Source: Diadophis punctatus similis (Eukaryota > Chordata > Lepidosauria > Squamata > Dipsadidae). Taken from it: 64,000 nt of DNA. The notes beneath the pieces were generated by a model that ran no database searches, was not told the origin of the DNA, and worked only from the letters and a program-made list of their open reading frames with translations. Position numbers and translations under genes: made by a program. Each line of letters starts with the position of its first letter. Position 1 is the stretch's first letter. Below are positions 1 through 12,330 of this stretch, piece by piece. Location: NCBI GenBank assembly GCA_023053685.1, contig JALIGW010000010.1:6920596-6984595 (forward strand), in the 5' to 3' direction.

Positions 1-922
1 CAAAGTTACTGTATGTCAGTTTTTTTCTGTCAAAGAAAACAGTGAAATCAGTACTATGTATTAGGTGTCTGTTATTCTTTCTTCTTTTGCCATTATAGAA
101 CACAGATCTGAAGCCTTATGAAACATACTAGCAACAGAATATTTATGTGCCAATTTTGTCTGTATGAGTTTTGAAGATATTAGAAAGGTTCTACTGAATT
201 CAAGGTTGATAAGAACACTTTGGTTTATGTAAATATGGGAGTTTTCTAGGGAAATAATCCTATGGTTGTTCTCTGCTGAGATTTGCTCATGAGTCTGTAT
301 TGACTTTAATCTATCTTATTTGTATTTTGACTCATTAGATCATTTTACATTCTTCATGCATAAGATCAAGTTACACTTTGCATACCTTATGATAGAGTTA
401 GGGTGGAGAAATGAATACATTTCTTGGAGACTTTTGCCACCAACAAATTGCAGCTCTTTATAAACAATCTATTACCATAGCAACTCATTTTGATTTTCCA
501 CATCAGCATGGCTATTTCTTTAGTAGCTTCCCAATATGGGAATATATCACATTAAACATATCAAGGTTTGGAAATACTGCTTTTTAAAGTATTACTTTTA
601 TTACTGTTAGTAAATGATATTTTACTTCTAATGTGGAAGAATGTGAAAGAAATATTTTAGGGTTCTTTTTTTCAAATAAGTATCATAATTCTAAAGAGTT
701 GTAAAAAAAATTCTGGTACATAATCAAAAAGTTTTCTTGATGTGATGCTTCCATATTTGTCTTGCAGTTTTAAGATGGTAAAACTGATTTCCACACAAAC
801 AGTATCCCAATACTTGTCAGGAATTTAAAAAATTTGGATAATAATTCTCAGATTTAGCCTAAATAGAAGATAAATTCATTACATTAATATATTTAGTGGT
901 TCCAACAGTACATAATCAGCAT
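1..922. other. AT-rich intronic sequence, no gene seen
   Basis: I see no convincing reading frame, repeat family or RNA gene here. The stretch is AT-rich and low in CpG, like the other quiet parts of the window, and I read it as intron of the dystrophin-like gene whose exon lies at 62600. It ends where the DIRS A terminus begins. Confidence 0.5.
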
Positions 923-1006
923 GAGAATGAGACGTTGTACTTACCTGATACGTCCATTCTCGTAAGATGGAGCTAGCCTCCAAGGATGGGTTGACACTGC
1001 TCTCTA

Positions 1007-1069
1007 GCCAATCAGGACTGAGTCTGGAAAATTATAAATAGCACCGTTGTGCCTCAATTCCCCCTCTTT
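1007..1069 (+). repeat. DIRS A left inverted terminal repeat
   Basis: The segment with tataaatagcaccgttgtg followed by a C-rich run is the reverse complement, with few mismatches, of 7304-7389. It contains a TATA-like tataaata. Such inverted ends are a hallmark of DIRS1-like elements, which lack ordinary direct LTRs. Confidence 0.8.
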
Positions 1070-1274
1070 TGACGAGGGACGAAAGCCAGACTCTGCGTGC
1101 CATTCTTGAATTAAAAAAATGTTTTTATTAATACAGACAGCAAGAAGACTTACAATGGTACCAGCCTAAATACCTAATAACCTAAATACCTCTATACATA
1201 GACAAAACCTATAAAGCTAAATCCTAAATATCTATCGTCATGGACAAATATTCACACCCCAGCCAGGCCAACCG

Positions 1275-1385
1275 TACAGAAGGGCAGGACTTGGAGGCTA
1301 GCTCCACTTTATGAGAATGGACGTATCAGGTAAGTACAATGTCTCATTCTCCATAATTGGTGGAGCTAGCCTTCAAGGATGGGAC
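1275..1385. repeat. DIRS A internal complementary region
   Basis: This block repeats the element's outer end in inverse order: gagaatggacgtatcagg and ggagctagcc, also seen at 923-990, recur beside the recombinase gene. In DIRS1-like elements this region is thought to template the completion of circular DNA. Here it directly follows the recombinase stop, as in DIRS B and C. Confidence 0.7.
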
Positions 1386-1397
1386 ATACCAAAGTAA

Positions 1398-2556
1398 TCA
1401 GTCCCTAGGGTGGGCCCCTTGACCTTGGCTGGGACCCCCCACTGTCCTGCGTCACCTGTTGTAACACCCTACGCCCAAAGTCTGCCTCCTGGGAGGCGAA
1501 AGCGTCCAGTCTATAGTGACGAACAAACGGCATTGGTGATGACCATGTGGCCGCGCGGCAAACCTCCTAGATGGATGCCCGGGTATTCCACGCCGCAGCA
1601 CTATGCATCGAATGGGCAGTTATTCTGCAAGGTCGTGGCAGGAGCAACTGTTCGTAAGCCATTGCAATAACAGTGTGAATCCGACGACCCACAGTGCAGG
1701 AGATGCTTTCTGGCCCATGGAAGCGGCCCGGAAGGAGACAAACAATGCCTCAGTCCTACGGAAAGATGATGTGCGCTGTAGGTAATTCTCTAGGGCATGC
1801 CTCATGTCCAGGAGGTGCCACTGTCGTTCAATGTCAGTGGAGGGAGAAGGATAAAACCAAGGCAAAACAATCTCCTGGGCCCTATGGAAATATGAGTTTA
1901 CCTTTGGCACAAAGGTAGGGTCCAACCTCAATACCACCCTCTCCTGGTGGAAGACACACAGGTCACTCCTCACCGAAAGGGAAGCTAGTTCGGAGATGCG
2001 GCAGGCAGATGTAACAGCCACCTTGTAAGTAAGATGAGCACGTGAAACAGACTGCAAAGGCTCAAAGGAGCCACCCATGAGTGCAAGGAGTACCTTGGAC
2101 AAGTCCCAGGTAGGGTACCTATGTATCACAGGCAGACATCGATTTACTGCCCCCTTGAGGAACCTGCGAATCAGTGGATGAGCTGAAAAATATTCCAGGG
2201 ATGCACAGGCCAAAACAGTGGACAATGCTGCCACCTGTCAACAGAGCGTATTGGGGGAAAGCCCTTTGGCTAACCCCTGGCATAGGAACTGGAGGACATT
2301 AATGATGGACAAATCCACAGGGGAATACCCCTCCTGGGCACACCAGTTACAGAAGGCCCGCCAGGTGGCTGAATAGATACGCTCCGTGGACGGCCTCCTA
2401 GAGGCCAGCATAATCTCCATAACATCCTCTGGAATCTGTCGATACCTCAGAATGAGCCGCTCAAGTGCCAGGTGGTCAGTTGCAACCAGCATGGCTCTGG
2501 ATGCTGGATTGACCCCTGGACAAGTGACCACTCTGTCGGAGGGATCCTCCAAGGGG
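1398..2556 (-). pseudogene. DIRS A tyrosine recombinase, inactivated
   Basis: The frame encodes the N-terminal SAM-like part (SRRPSTERIYSATWRAFCNWC), then LLALMGGSFEPL and ACRISELASL, which holds the first catalytic Arg. The box that should read His-x-x-Arg is HSMH here, so the second Arg is lost, although the HYRLD segment with the nucleophile Tyr can still be read. A nonsense codon lies near 2238, a frameshift near 1680 and a further stop in the C-terminal part. The product would have inserted circular element DNA without an integrase. The overlap with the upstream RT frame matches DIRS C. Confidence 0.8.
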
Positions 2557-4176
2557 GCGATACCGACAGAGAGACCAGATCTGCATACCAGGCTCTCCTG
2601 GGCCAGTGGGGGGCTAGGAGGACCACCTCGGCCCTCTCCTCCAGAATCCTCCTGATCAACCTGGGGATCAATGGCAGGGGAGGGAACGCGTATAGCAACC
2701 CTTGAGGTCAGGTACAGTGAAGGGCGTCCGTTCCCTCCGCCCCCCTGAGTCCTGTACCTGGTCATGAACCTGGGCAGTTGAGCATTCCCCGGGGTGGCAA
2801 ACAGATCCATGATGGGCAGACCAAAGTGTCTCAACAGCTGCTGAAATAGATCTGGATGGAGGGTCCACTCTGCCGGGTCGATGTGATGCCGGCTGAGCCA
2901 GTCTGCCCTCGTATTGCTCACCCCAGAGATGTGCTCTGCAGTAATGGACAGCAGGTTCCTTTCTGCCCAGAGTCCCAACTGCATAGCCTCTGCCATCAAC
3001 TGCCTGGACATGGTCCCCCCCTGCTGATTTATGTGAGCCTTGGTGGTCACATTGTCCATTAGTGCCAGCACATGCTGGTTCAACAGGAGGGGTCAGAATT
3101 GCCGCAGGGCTAGAGACACAGCACGGAGCTCTAAGAGATTTATGCTTAGGCCAACTTCTGTCTGTGACCAGGTGCCCTGGGCTACTTCTGACCCTACGTG
3201 GGCCCCCCACCCCAGCATGCTGGTGTCCGTGGTCACGGTGATCTGTTGCGGCTCCAGGAAGCAAGTGCCCTTGTGGAGTGTGGCCATCATCCACCACCGA
3301 AGCGACCTTCTGACCGGAAGCGGGAGCCTCACCTTGGCCGGCTAGGTGGCATGTCCTAGACGCTGAAAAGGTAGAAGAAATCATTGAAGGTCCCTGGAAT
3401 GCAAGTAAGCCCATGGGGTGATGTGGATGGCCGAGATCATCTTGCCCAGGAGGGAAGACAACAGGTTCAGCGGAACCGAGGTTTGGCGCAGAACTTGCTG
3501 GACTAACTCCAATAAGATGTCCTTCCGCTCCTGGGATAGGGATACCTTGCACTTCAGGGAATCAATAATGGCCCCCAAATGAACTATCCAGGTGGAGTGA
3601 GTGAGTTGGCTCTTGTCCCTGTTGACCAAGAACCCGTGGTGACTGAGCGTATGAAGGATACCTGGACCTCTCTCTCTGCCTGGGACAGAGAGGTGGATTG
3701 GATGAATATGTCATCCAGGTAGCACTGGACCCTTATGGAGATGGACCACAGGTGAGCAGTCAAGGCTGCCAGGACCTTAGTAAATACCCTCGGCGCTGAA
3801 GAGAGGCCGAAGGGAAGGGCCCCGTATTCGAAATGCACCCCTGCATAGCAAAACTGTAAGTATTGGAGATGGGATGGCCGAATTGGAATATGGAGGTAAG
3901 CCTCCGAGAGATTGATGGATGTCAGTAGATCTCCCTTCCTAATACTTGCCAGAATTGATTGCAGGGTGTGCATTTTGAATTTCTTGTGGACTATGTACTT
4001 GTTCAGCTGCTTGAGGTCTAATATGGCTCTCCACCCGCCCGAGGATTTTGGCACTACAAACAAAATGGAGTAGAAGCCCTGCCCCTGTTGGTCCTCAGGC
4101 ACCTGCTGAATGGCTCGAATGTCCAGCAGGTGCTGGATGGCCTCATTCATGAGGACCCTTTTTTTAGAATTTGATG
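2447..4176 (-). pseudogene. DIRS A reverse transcriptase-RNase H, frameshifted
   Basis: Starts at a stretch equal to the DIRS C start (VSSNSKKRVLMNEAIQHLL). Visible are the RT core SGGWRAILDLKQLN, INLSEAYLHIPI, LPFGLSSAPRVF and the catalytic YLDDI, then RNase H (TDTSMLGWGAH, LELRAVSLAL, LMDNVTTKAHIN) and the C-terminal methyltransferase-like region (IMDLFATPGNAQLPRF). The frame is broken near 3660, 3390 and 3090 and again towards the end. It is decayed compared with the open copy at 54713-56449. Confidence 0.85.
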
Positions 4177-4280
4177 ACACGGGGCAGCTGAGAAAAAACC
4201 TCGGGGGGGGTGGAGATGAATTCGAGCGAGAGCCCAGATGACAGGGTCTCTCGAACCCATGCGTCGTTGGTGATTTCCTC

Positions 4281-6279
4281 TCATCGACTGGCAAAGAATG
4301 CCAGGCGACCCCCTATGGGAGGATCAGCCGGAGGTTTACTTGTTCCGGCGGAAGGGGGAACCACCGGCCCCTCTAAAGGGCCATTTGAATTGGTTGCCCC
4401 GGAAGGGTCGGTCAGAGGAGAACCTCTGATGAGCACCATACTGCCCTTGGTATTGCCCTGAGATGGACCCTGATATCTGTTATAAGACTGGAAAGCACCA
4501 CTGGAAGCCCTTCTGGGGAAGGAGGCAGCTCGGAAGGTGGATTTCCGGTTGCCGGAGGGAAGGACCTTGCGCTTGTCCTTCATCTCCACCACAATGGGGT
4601 TCAGGGCCTCGCCAAAGAGGCCACCAACTTCCATTTGAAATGAGCATCAGCAGACCAGGTGCGCAGCCAAGACATCCAGCGTGCAATCACAGCAGACCCC
4701 ATTGCCCATGCACAAAGCAAGCGGACTGTAAGGTGGCGTCTGACACAAATTGGGTGGCTGCCAGGAGCTTATTGAGGTCCTGGTGCGCCCTGACATCCGA
4801 TGCTGGCAGGTGGTCCTGGATGGCATGGAGCCACTTCAAGGACACTCGGCCGAAGAAGGACGCCATTGTTGAAGCTTTCAGGGCCCAGGCGGCCGATTGA
4901 TGTGCCCTCTGGAGTGCAGATTCTGTTTGGCGATCCTCCGATCGGAGAAGGTCCTCGGGCTCACCAGGCATCTGCGCGTTCGTGTAGAGCGCCAGGACAG
5001 GACCGTCCACCAGTGGCACCGGAAGGTGTTTGGCCAAGGCAGTATCTACATTAAAAAAACTTTTGTCTAATGTATTAGGCAGAGGACCGGCAGCTGGAGT
5101 TTGCCATTGCTTCAGTATAGCCTCTATAAACAAATTAGGGGCCGGAACCACCTCCATAGGTGAGGCAGCAGTCTCGAAGAGGGGGTCACCCTCAGAGGCC
5201 GTCTGAGAATCCCCAGAGGGGGGAGGCAAATTAGCTGTGATACGGGATTTATGAAGGAGGGATCTAAAGAGGGCCGGCTGAAAAAGCCCGGTGGAAACCG
5301 TTGGCTCCAGAGCCAGACCCTCATCCTCAGACATATCAAGTTCAGGATGATCCTCCTCCACCCTGTCCGCATGCTCTTGGGCCTCCAAGAGGTCCTCTAC
5401 GTAAGCAGGGGAAACCGCGGTGTCACCATCCCCCTCCCAAAGGTCAGGATAAATTGGTTCCACAGTCAATGGGGCCTGAGTAGGCGGGGATGAAGTACAG
5501 GCTTGACGGAATGACTGACCAGCCATACCTCTAATGCCAGCCTCAATTCCCTGTCTAATGGCCTGGTTGATCCTGTCCTGGACCTCCATAGACTGAAGAG
5601 GGTCTGAATCAACCCCTGCACCCCTGTGTCCCTGGCTGGCCTCAGGCCCCCGCGAGGCAGATTGGGAGCCCCAAACATCAGCCTCCTGTAGACGAAGGCC
5701 CACATTGTCCAGGGACACCGAGTCAGAGTGTCTAGCTGGATGCTGTCCACGCTCCTGGGTGTGGGGCTGAGAGGTGCCTAAGGGCCTGGAGTGGGACCCT
5801 GAGGCAGGATTTTGTGGCTGGGATTTGCCCTGTTTGTTATGGGCCTTGTCCCCAACCTGGGGAGCCTGTTTAGGTTTATCACCCTTTGGCCTGGCTACAG
5901 GTGCTGGAGACTGTGTCCTAAGAGGGGAGCGATCCCTGGCATTAGAAGGGGAATAGCAATAGCAATAGCAATAGCACTTAGACGTATATACCGCTTCATA
6001 GTGCTTTACAGCCCTCTCTAAGCAGTTTACAGAGTTCAGCATATTGCCCCCAACAATCTGGGTCCTCATTTTACCCACCTCGGAAGGATGGAAGGCTGAG
6101 TCAACCTTGAGCCGGTGAGATTTAAACAGCTGAACTGCTGAACTAGCAGTAGCCTGCAGTGCTGCATTTAACCACTGCACCAACTCGGGAATCCACCCTA
6201 ACCACATCAGGATCCTCCGGAATAGGCCTGGGTGTTTTCGATTTAGCCTTGCCAGATTTCAGGCTTTTGTCAGCCATTG
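4281..6279 (-). pseudogene. DIRS A gag-like ORF interrupted by a SINE
   Basis: The probable start is the MADKSLKSGKAKSK stretch at 6279, matching MADRSQKSGKAKAK in DIRS C and MADKAQEKPAKAKA in DIRS B. After the SINE (5955-6186) the frame resumes in a different phase and runs open through acidic and proline-rich sequence to the LKWLHAIQDHLPASDVRAHQDLN-type block shared by all three copies, then frameshifts near 4690. The C-terminal basic, Gln/Gly-rich part follows at 4281-4634. This is the structural, nucleic-acid-binding protein of the element by position. I see no zinc knuckle. Confidence 0.7.
5955..6186 (-). mobile_element. tRNA-derived SINE inside DIRS A gag
   Basis: On the minus strand it begins with a tRNA-like head (gtgcagtggttaaatgc, then a B-box-like gatttcaccgg/gttcaaatctc-type element) and has a body with cagattgttgggggcaatat and a (gctatt)n tail. 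It is flanked by gggaat on both sides, a likely 6-bp target duplication. The same family is at 9412-9637 and 58047-58275. Confidence 0.85.
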
Positions 6280-7303
6280 CACAGAAGGCAAGTTAAATAA
6301 AGGAGGCCTCAAAAAGAAAAAGGATTTAGAAGTGGTCGGTCCTGTGTAATTCAAAATGGTGGCCACCCACGAGGCACTCCCAAAATGGCTGACTGTCTCC
6401 TGAGGCAATCAGTTCCTGCCGAGGAGAAAGGAGTCTGCTGAGGCCTAGCCTCTAACTGTCAGTTTCTGAGTCCCTTGGAGCAGACTGACTGATTTGCTGA
6501 AGTTTCAAGCAAAAAAAGAGGGAACAAGCCCTCAGCAAGCAGCACCCAGTTCGCTAGCCTCCTCTGCGAGCAGCCACAGAACAGGGAGCAAAAAATTATT
6601 GCTTTCGGCTCAGCTTGGCTCGGCAGGCACGCGCGAAGGCTCACAGCTGAGAGTTGGCTCCCCGACATTGAGAGTGGCCACGTGGAGAGCATGGCGATCG
6701 GCTCTCCCGATAAGCGCCGCCGCCGCTTTGGAACGATCGGATGCTGGCAATATAGCAGGGGAGGCCAGTAGCTCGTATCTGGCTTGCGATCCGTTCCCCT
6801 GCTCAGCGCGGCCTGCTAAACAGCAAAAAAATCAGCTTGGGAGCGCTTTGACCGTCGAAGCCACGCTCAGGATCGCAGGGCAGAGGCAAATAATGACGTT
6901 CAGCAAATAACTTGCCCACCTCGCCCACAGGCCAGTGCTGACTGAATCGAGGCAATTGAGTTAATCAGGCAGTCACAGTCAATCAGCAAATTGCATGCCA
7001 GCCTCGTTCAGAGCCCAAGTTGGAACGGTGAGTGAAAGGAAAAAAGGAACACACTGTTTGTCCCTCAGAATGTTAATTGGGACAATTCTCTCACCCTCCA
7101 TAGCCGGAATTAAGGACAGGGGCTGGGCCTTTGGCTGGAGGGGCAAGCAGCAGCCGGGCTATCGCCCTAAGCTACCTTCAACCCAAGTGCTGGACAGAAA
7201 GCACCTGGGGGCTCGATCAGGGCCAACTTACAATTTAAATCCAGATGATAGTTGGATATGATTAATAGGAGTTTCTAATTATGAAAAAGGCACGTGTCCT
7301 TGG

Positions 7304-7389
7304 TTCAGGACTGAGTCAAAAGAGGGGGAATTGAGGCACAATGGTGCTATTTATAATTTTCCAGACTCAGTCCTGATTGGCTAGAGGCA
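7304..7389 (-). repeat. DIRS A right inverted terminal repeat
   Basis: Inverse of 1007-1069 with tgctatttataattttcc and cagactcagtcctgattgg. It stops abruptly after ggctagag, where the left copy continues for at least another 80 bp, so this end is truncated. Confidence 0.8.
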
Positions 7390-8089
7390 AATTGACACTT
7401 GGAAGGGGCTTCCCGCTTCCCAACCAGTTGAGGGGATCCTGGTGTGCTTCCACCACCCCCGTCGCCCCTCCAAACCTCCTCTATGATCGGCTTGACCTGA
7501 CTGTGCAGTTTGAGTTTTTCCCGCCTGTCATTTGCCCTGCCTTCCAGTCGTGGTTCATTCGCTGACAGCCTTCTTGCCCCTTCGCTGCCAGGAGACACTC
7601 CTTCCCTGCAGGGGCTGCAGGGGCATCTAAATCCACAGAAGCTTGTACACTCGAGTGGATAGAGGCAACAGACAGCTCTTTCTGAGGGCCGGTAGGAGCC
7701 GTTAGTCTCCAAAAGCCAAAAGATCGCAGCTCCAGAGGCAGAGCCAGGCCCGCAGGGAAGACGCAAGGCCGGCATTGGGCCTAGACAGCTAGCAGGACCT
7801 CCTCGCTGCCCTCGTACAAGGCACTAGGCCCCAGGCAGTCTAACGGGCATTTCTGAGCCTCAAAATGTGCCCAGCAACAGTGGCGGCCATTTTTGGTGAG
7901 GGCAACATCGAGGCCCTGGAAGACCTCACTGGTGTCAGTTCCAGCCGCCATTTTGACTAAGGGCATTCGCCCATAACCTGCCTCCATTGCCTGGCTTCAC
8001 TCTCGGGAGCCATTTTGAGTGCCTTTTTTCTTGCATTCCTCATTGACACACACAAATAAAGGCTTGCCCTGCATGAATTTCTCCACACT

Positions 8090-9178
8090 ATGGCAGATAA
8101 GGCACAGGAAAAGCCAGCAAAGGCCAAGGCCTCTAGAAAATCCAGCAAGTCCAGGGACCCATCCAGGTCTGAAGTGGACTTGGAGGCCCCAAGGTCCGCA
8201 AGAGACAGGGACCATCCTAGGTCCTCTGATGAAAGGCAGCCAAGGGCAAATCCACCGAACGTGAGGTGGCCCGTAGGGACAAGGGCTGTGACAAAGGGGC
8301 CTCAAGGGCAACCAGGGGCAGATCTGCTTCCCCCCTCGTTATGGCAGTGGCAATGCTGATGCCCTGGACTCCAGTCGTACGGTTGCAGGACCTAGGGCCC
8401 ACCACTCTCTATCCTTGGACAGCCCTGGCCTTCTCATTAGAGATCGGGACCCCTGGGGACAGGGCGAGCAGGACCATCGCTCTGGCTCGACTCGTTCATT
8501 GGGTAGACAGCCGCCCATGGCCACATTCACACCTACGGCGGCGGGCCTCCGTGATGTCTCCCAGGGCCCCTCCCCTGATCCCAATATGCAGGTGGTGATC
8601 AGCCAAACCATCCTGCAGGGGATTGAGGTGGGCATGCGCCAGTTGGGCCACGGTGGTGTCCTTCATGTCCCGTACCTCCCTGAAGTGGCTCCGCCTCATT
8701 CAGGATAGGCTCCCGGCCACTGATCTCCGCGGCCACCAAGACCTCAACAAGCTCCTCGCTGCAGCGCAGTTCTCGGCAGATGCCACGCTGCAGACGGCGA
8801 GGTTCGCAGCTTGAGCATTGGGCTCTTCCCTGGTGGCACGAAGGTTGCAATGGCTACGCGGCTGGCATGCCGATGCCCAGCATAAATGGCGCTTGGCCGC
8901 ATCTCCCTACAAGGGAAAGTTCCACTTTGGGGAGGCCCCTTGAGCCTATCCTGGTGGAATTGTGGGACAAGCGGAAGATACTGCCCACCTTCACCCGCAA
9001 GGGGTCCTACCAGCCCCCTTCATTCCCCAGACGATCCTTCCAGCCCCCTGACCAGCCACCTGCCTATTCCAGGCCTTCCCCAAGTTATAGGGGTAGGTAT
9101 CAGGCCCCCCAGGAGAGATCCAGCTGGGGCCATCCGTTCAAGCAGCCTTTTTGTAGGGGGCCGCCCTTACAGGTGTGA
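8090..9178 (+). pseudogene. DIRS B gag-like remnant
   Basis: Starts with MADKAQEKPAKAKASRKSSK at 8090, equal in position and type to the other two gag starts. The frame changes several times; a segment near 8680-8815 (SLKWLRLIQDRLPATDLRG, then HQDLNKLLAAAQFSADATLQ) is clearly the conserved core also found in A and C. About 200 codons of the acidic middle are missing compared with DIRS C. Confidence 0.7.
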
Positions 9179-9353
9179 GGATGCCCGTGACCCACCTATC
9201 AGAGGCAGACTGGCTCTGTTTGCAGCCGCCTGGGAGAACACCTCCTCAGATGCATGGGTCAGGGATACAATAAAGTTTGGGTTGTTACTTGACTTCTTGT
9301 CTCGCCCGCCCAGTTTTTTTTGTCATCTCTCATGTATCTGCCAGCCCGGATAA

Positions 9354-11296
9354 ATGATCGATTATGGCAGCTGCCATAGCCCACTTGCTCTACATCCAGG
9401 CTATTCAATAGCAATAGCAATAGCACTTTTCTTATATACCGCTTCATAGTGCTTTACAGCACTCTCTAAGCGGTTTACAGAGTTCAGCATATTGCCCCCA
9501 ACAATCTGGGTCCTCATTTTACCGACCTCGGAAGGATGGAAGGCTGAGTCAACCTTGAGCCTAGTGAGATTTGAACAGCTGAACTGTTGAACTAGCAGTC
9601 AGCCTGCAATGGCTGCATTTAACCACTGCACCACTTCAGCTCTTCAACACGTGCCCGCAGCCTATCGAGGTCGCGGTTTCTATTCAATCCTATTTGTGGT
9701 GCCTAAGTCATCAGGGGGATGGCGCGCGATCCTGGATCTCAAGTGCCTCAGCTGCTACATCGCCTACCAGAGGTTTAAGATGCGCTCCCTACAAACCATC
9801 CTGGGTGGCATCACAGAGGGGGATTTCCTCTCCTCCATCGACCTCACAGAGGCATACCTCCATATTCCAATTTGGCCTTCCCACCGAAAATGTTTATGCT
9901 TCTCCTATGACAGAGCACACTATGAGTACCGGTCCCTCCCCTTTGGACTCTCATCTGCCCCTAGGGTCTTTACTAAGGTCCTGGCAGTCGTGGCTGCCCA
10001 CCTTCGCACCATTCCAGTGCGGCTACAATGCTACCTGGACAACATTCTCATCCAGTCTCGTTCCTGGCTTCAGGCCAGATGGGACATCCAGCTAACAATA
10101 GACACCTTGCAGGACCACAGGTTCTCAGTAAATTTCGAGAAAAGCCACTTGGCTCCCACCACTTGCTTAACACATCTGGGGGCCATAATTGATTCTAGGG
10201 GATGCAGGGTCTACCTCCCCCAGGAGCGATGGGCCTACTTGGCTCAATCTGTTCAGCAGGTCCTACACCTCTGCAGGGTTCCCTTGGCTCTGCTCTCTTC
10301 GCTCCTGGGAAAGATAATCTCGGCCATTCACATTACCCCTTGGGCACATCTCCACTTCAGAGATCTTCAGTGGTTTTTGTTGCCTTTTCAAAGGGCCAGA
10401 TGGGCCACAACATCGGCCAAGGTGCTACTCCCAGCACAGGTTCGCCACTCCCTCCAGTGGTGGGTCTCCCCCGCCATAGATCGAGGTGTCTTCTTCCACG
10501 AGCCCGACAGGGTCATCGTCACCACCGACGCCAGCCTCCACGGGTGGGGCACGCATTGTCAGTCAGCGGTCGCCCAAGGCAGGTGGACGGCGGTGCAGTC
10601 AGACCTCAACATCAACGTGTTGGAGCTCCCATTGTGTTCCTGGCGCTATGGGAGTTCGTGGGCCTCGTCAAAGGTGTTGGTCTTGACCGACAACATGGCG
10701 ACAAAGGCCCACATCAAGTGTCAGGGGGGCACTCTGTCCCGACGGCTCATGGCAGAGGCCATGTCTCTGGGGCTTTGAGCAGAGGTCAACTTACTCTCCC
10801 TCATGGTGGAGCACATCGCCGGCCTGGACAACACTACAGCGGATTGGCTAAGCCGCAAGACCATAGACCAGTCGGAGTGGAGCCTCCACCCGTCGGTCTT
10901 TCAGTCACTGACTCACAGGTTTGGCGCTCTGGTGGCAGACATGTTCGCCTCACCTCACAACGCTCAACTGCCCCATTATTTCACCCATACAGATCGCAGG
11001 GGGCGGAAGGAATGGACGCTCTCCATTGTCCGTGGCCGTGGGACCTTCTCTATGCCTTCCCACCCATGTCTATACTTGCCAAGGTGGTACAGAAGATACT
11101 GCAGGAACAGGCAGAGGTCCTGCTCCTGGCCCTGCATTGGCCCAGGAGGGCGTGGTTCGTGGACCTTCTGTTGCTCTCCATGTGCCTGCTCTGGCGGATC
11201 CTGATGACCATGTTTTCCTTGCATCAGGGGTCAGTGTCCCACCCCAATCCGGGATGGCTCCAACTGACCACCTGGTGGTTGAGCGGGGCACGTTGA
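9354..11296 (+). pseudogene. DIRS B reverse transcriptase-RNase H, SINE-split
   Basis: N-terminal residues (IAHLLYIQAIQ) end at the SINE at 9412 and resume as HVPAAYRGRGFYSILFVVPK after 9637. Then come SGGWRAILDLK, IDLTEAYLHIPI, LPFGLSSAPRVF and YLDNIL, where the usual second Asp of the YLDD box is Asn. RNase H follows (TTDASLHGWGTH). A TGA at 10776-10778 falls where the relatives have Trp in LGLWAE, and a frameshift follows near 11000. The C-terminal AFPPMSILAKVV and LALHWPRRAWFVDLL parts are readable in another frame. Confidence 0.85.
9412..9637 (-). mobile_element. tRNA-derived SINE inside DIRS B RT gene
   Basis: Same family and orientation as 5955-6186: (aatagc)n on the + strand at the left, tgctttacagcactctctaagcgg-type body, and the tRNA-like head at the right. 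It is bordered by ttcaa on both sides, a probable short target duplication. It separates codons of the RT N-terminus. Confidence 0.85.
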
Positions 11297-12330
11297 GGTG
11301 CCGGGCCATGTCAGAGGACATCATTGCTACACTTCTAGCATCCAGGCGCCCGTCCACGGTCCAGATTTATGCCACTACCTGGAAGGCGTTCTGTGCCTGG
11401 TGCGCCCAGGGGATGTCTCCCCCATCGATCTTTCCATAGCTCAGGTTCTCGAATTTCTTCAGGCGGGCCTAGCCAAGGAGTTGTCTCCCAACACCCTTCG
11501 GCGCCAGGTGGCAGCCCTCTCATCCATGCTTGCGGCTGGGTCTTCAGGACCTCTGTCACACCACACCATGGTGCGTATGTTCCTCCGAGGAGCAGCCAAC
11601 CTCTCTCCGTCTGTACTGCATCGCTACCCCACCTGGGACCTGTCCCTGGTGCTAGCCTCCCTGATGGGGGCTCCATACGAGCCGTTGCATGCCTCATCCC
11701 TGCATCACCTCTCCTTGAAGGTGGTGTTCCTGGTGGCCATCATGTCCACCAGGAGGATTTCAGTGCTCGCCGCCCTCTTGGTTCGCTCTGATCTATGCGT
11801 GTTCCACCCGGATTGCGTGGTCCTCAGGTTGGACCCTACTTTGTGCCCAAGGTTAACTCCGTTTTCCATAGGGCACAGGAGTTGGTGCTTCCCGCCTTTC
11901 CTCGCAGGCAGTCTCGCCCCTCAGCTGACCGATGGCACACCCTGGACATGCGTCAGGCCTTGAAGGTCTACATCAACCGCAAGGCCGGGCAGCGCCAGGC
12001 GGAGGCTCTCTTTGTCTCCTTTCAGCCCAACAACACTGGCAGCAAGGTCTCCTCCTCTACCATCGGCAGGTGGCTGCGGAGCATCATCTCCCAGGCCTAC
12101 GACCTGCAGGGCCGGGCCAGGCCACGAAGGGTCACGGCCCACCACCAGGAGCACGGCAATGTCAGCGGCATGGTCCACGCAGGCCTCCATCGACGAAGTT
12201 TGCAGAGTCGCAACGTGGTCATCGCTGACTCCCTTTATTCGGCATTACCGGCTCCATACTTGGTATGTCCCATACTTGGATGTTAGCTCCACCCACTATG
12301 GAGAATGGGCGTTGATACTCACCTGATACG
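11197..12330 (+). pseudogene. DIRS B tyrosine recombinase, frameshifted
   Basis: Readable blocks in order: LLASRRPSTVQIYATTWKAF, LSPNTLRRQVAALSSML, YPTWDLSLVLASLMG, and MSTRRISVLAALLVRSDLC, which holds the first catalytic Arg. A frame change near 11860 and another near 12140 follow. The C-terminal ASIDEVCRVATWSSLTPFIRHYRLHTW, with the candidate nucleophile Tyr, is in a different frame from the middle. It directly precedes the internal complementary region. Confidence 0.8.

Larger units (their letters stand above)
923..7389 (-). mobile_element. DIRS retrotransposon A, 5' end truncated
   Basis: A tyrosine-recombinase retrotransposon read on the minus strand: gag-like frame, reverse transcriptase/RNase H, then recombinase. 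Inverted terminal sequence is visible: the stretch around 1007-1069 (containing atcaggactgagtctgg and cccccctctttt-like text) returns inverted at 7304-7389. A copy of the element end is repeated internally at about 1275-1385, the internal complementary region typical of DIRS1-like elements. The right (5') terminus stops after ggctagag at 7389, whereas the left terminus continues through the tagcctccaagg segment, so the 5' end is clipped where DIRS B begins. All three genes carry lesions. A SINE sits in gag. Confidence 0.85.

Noticed and set aside
5955..6186. A functional tRNA gene
   Set aside because: The tRNA-like head is part of a SINE and does not form a full cloverleaf; the remaining body is SINE-specific.
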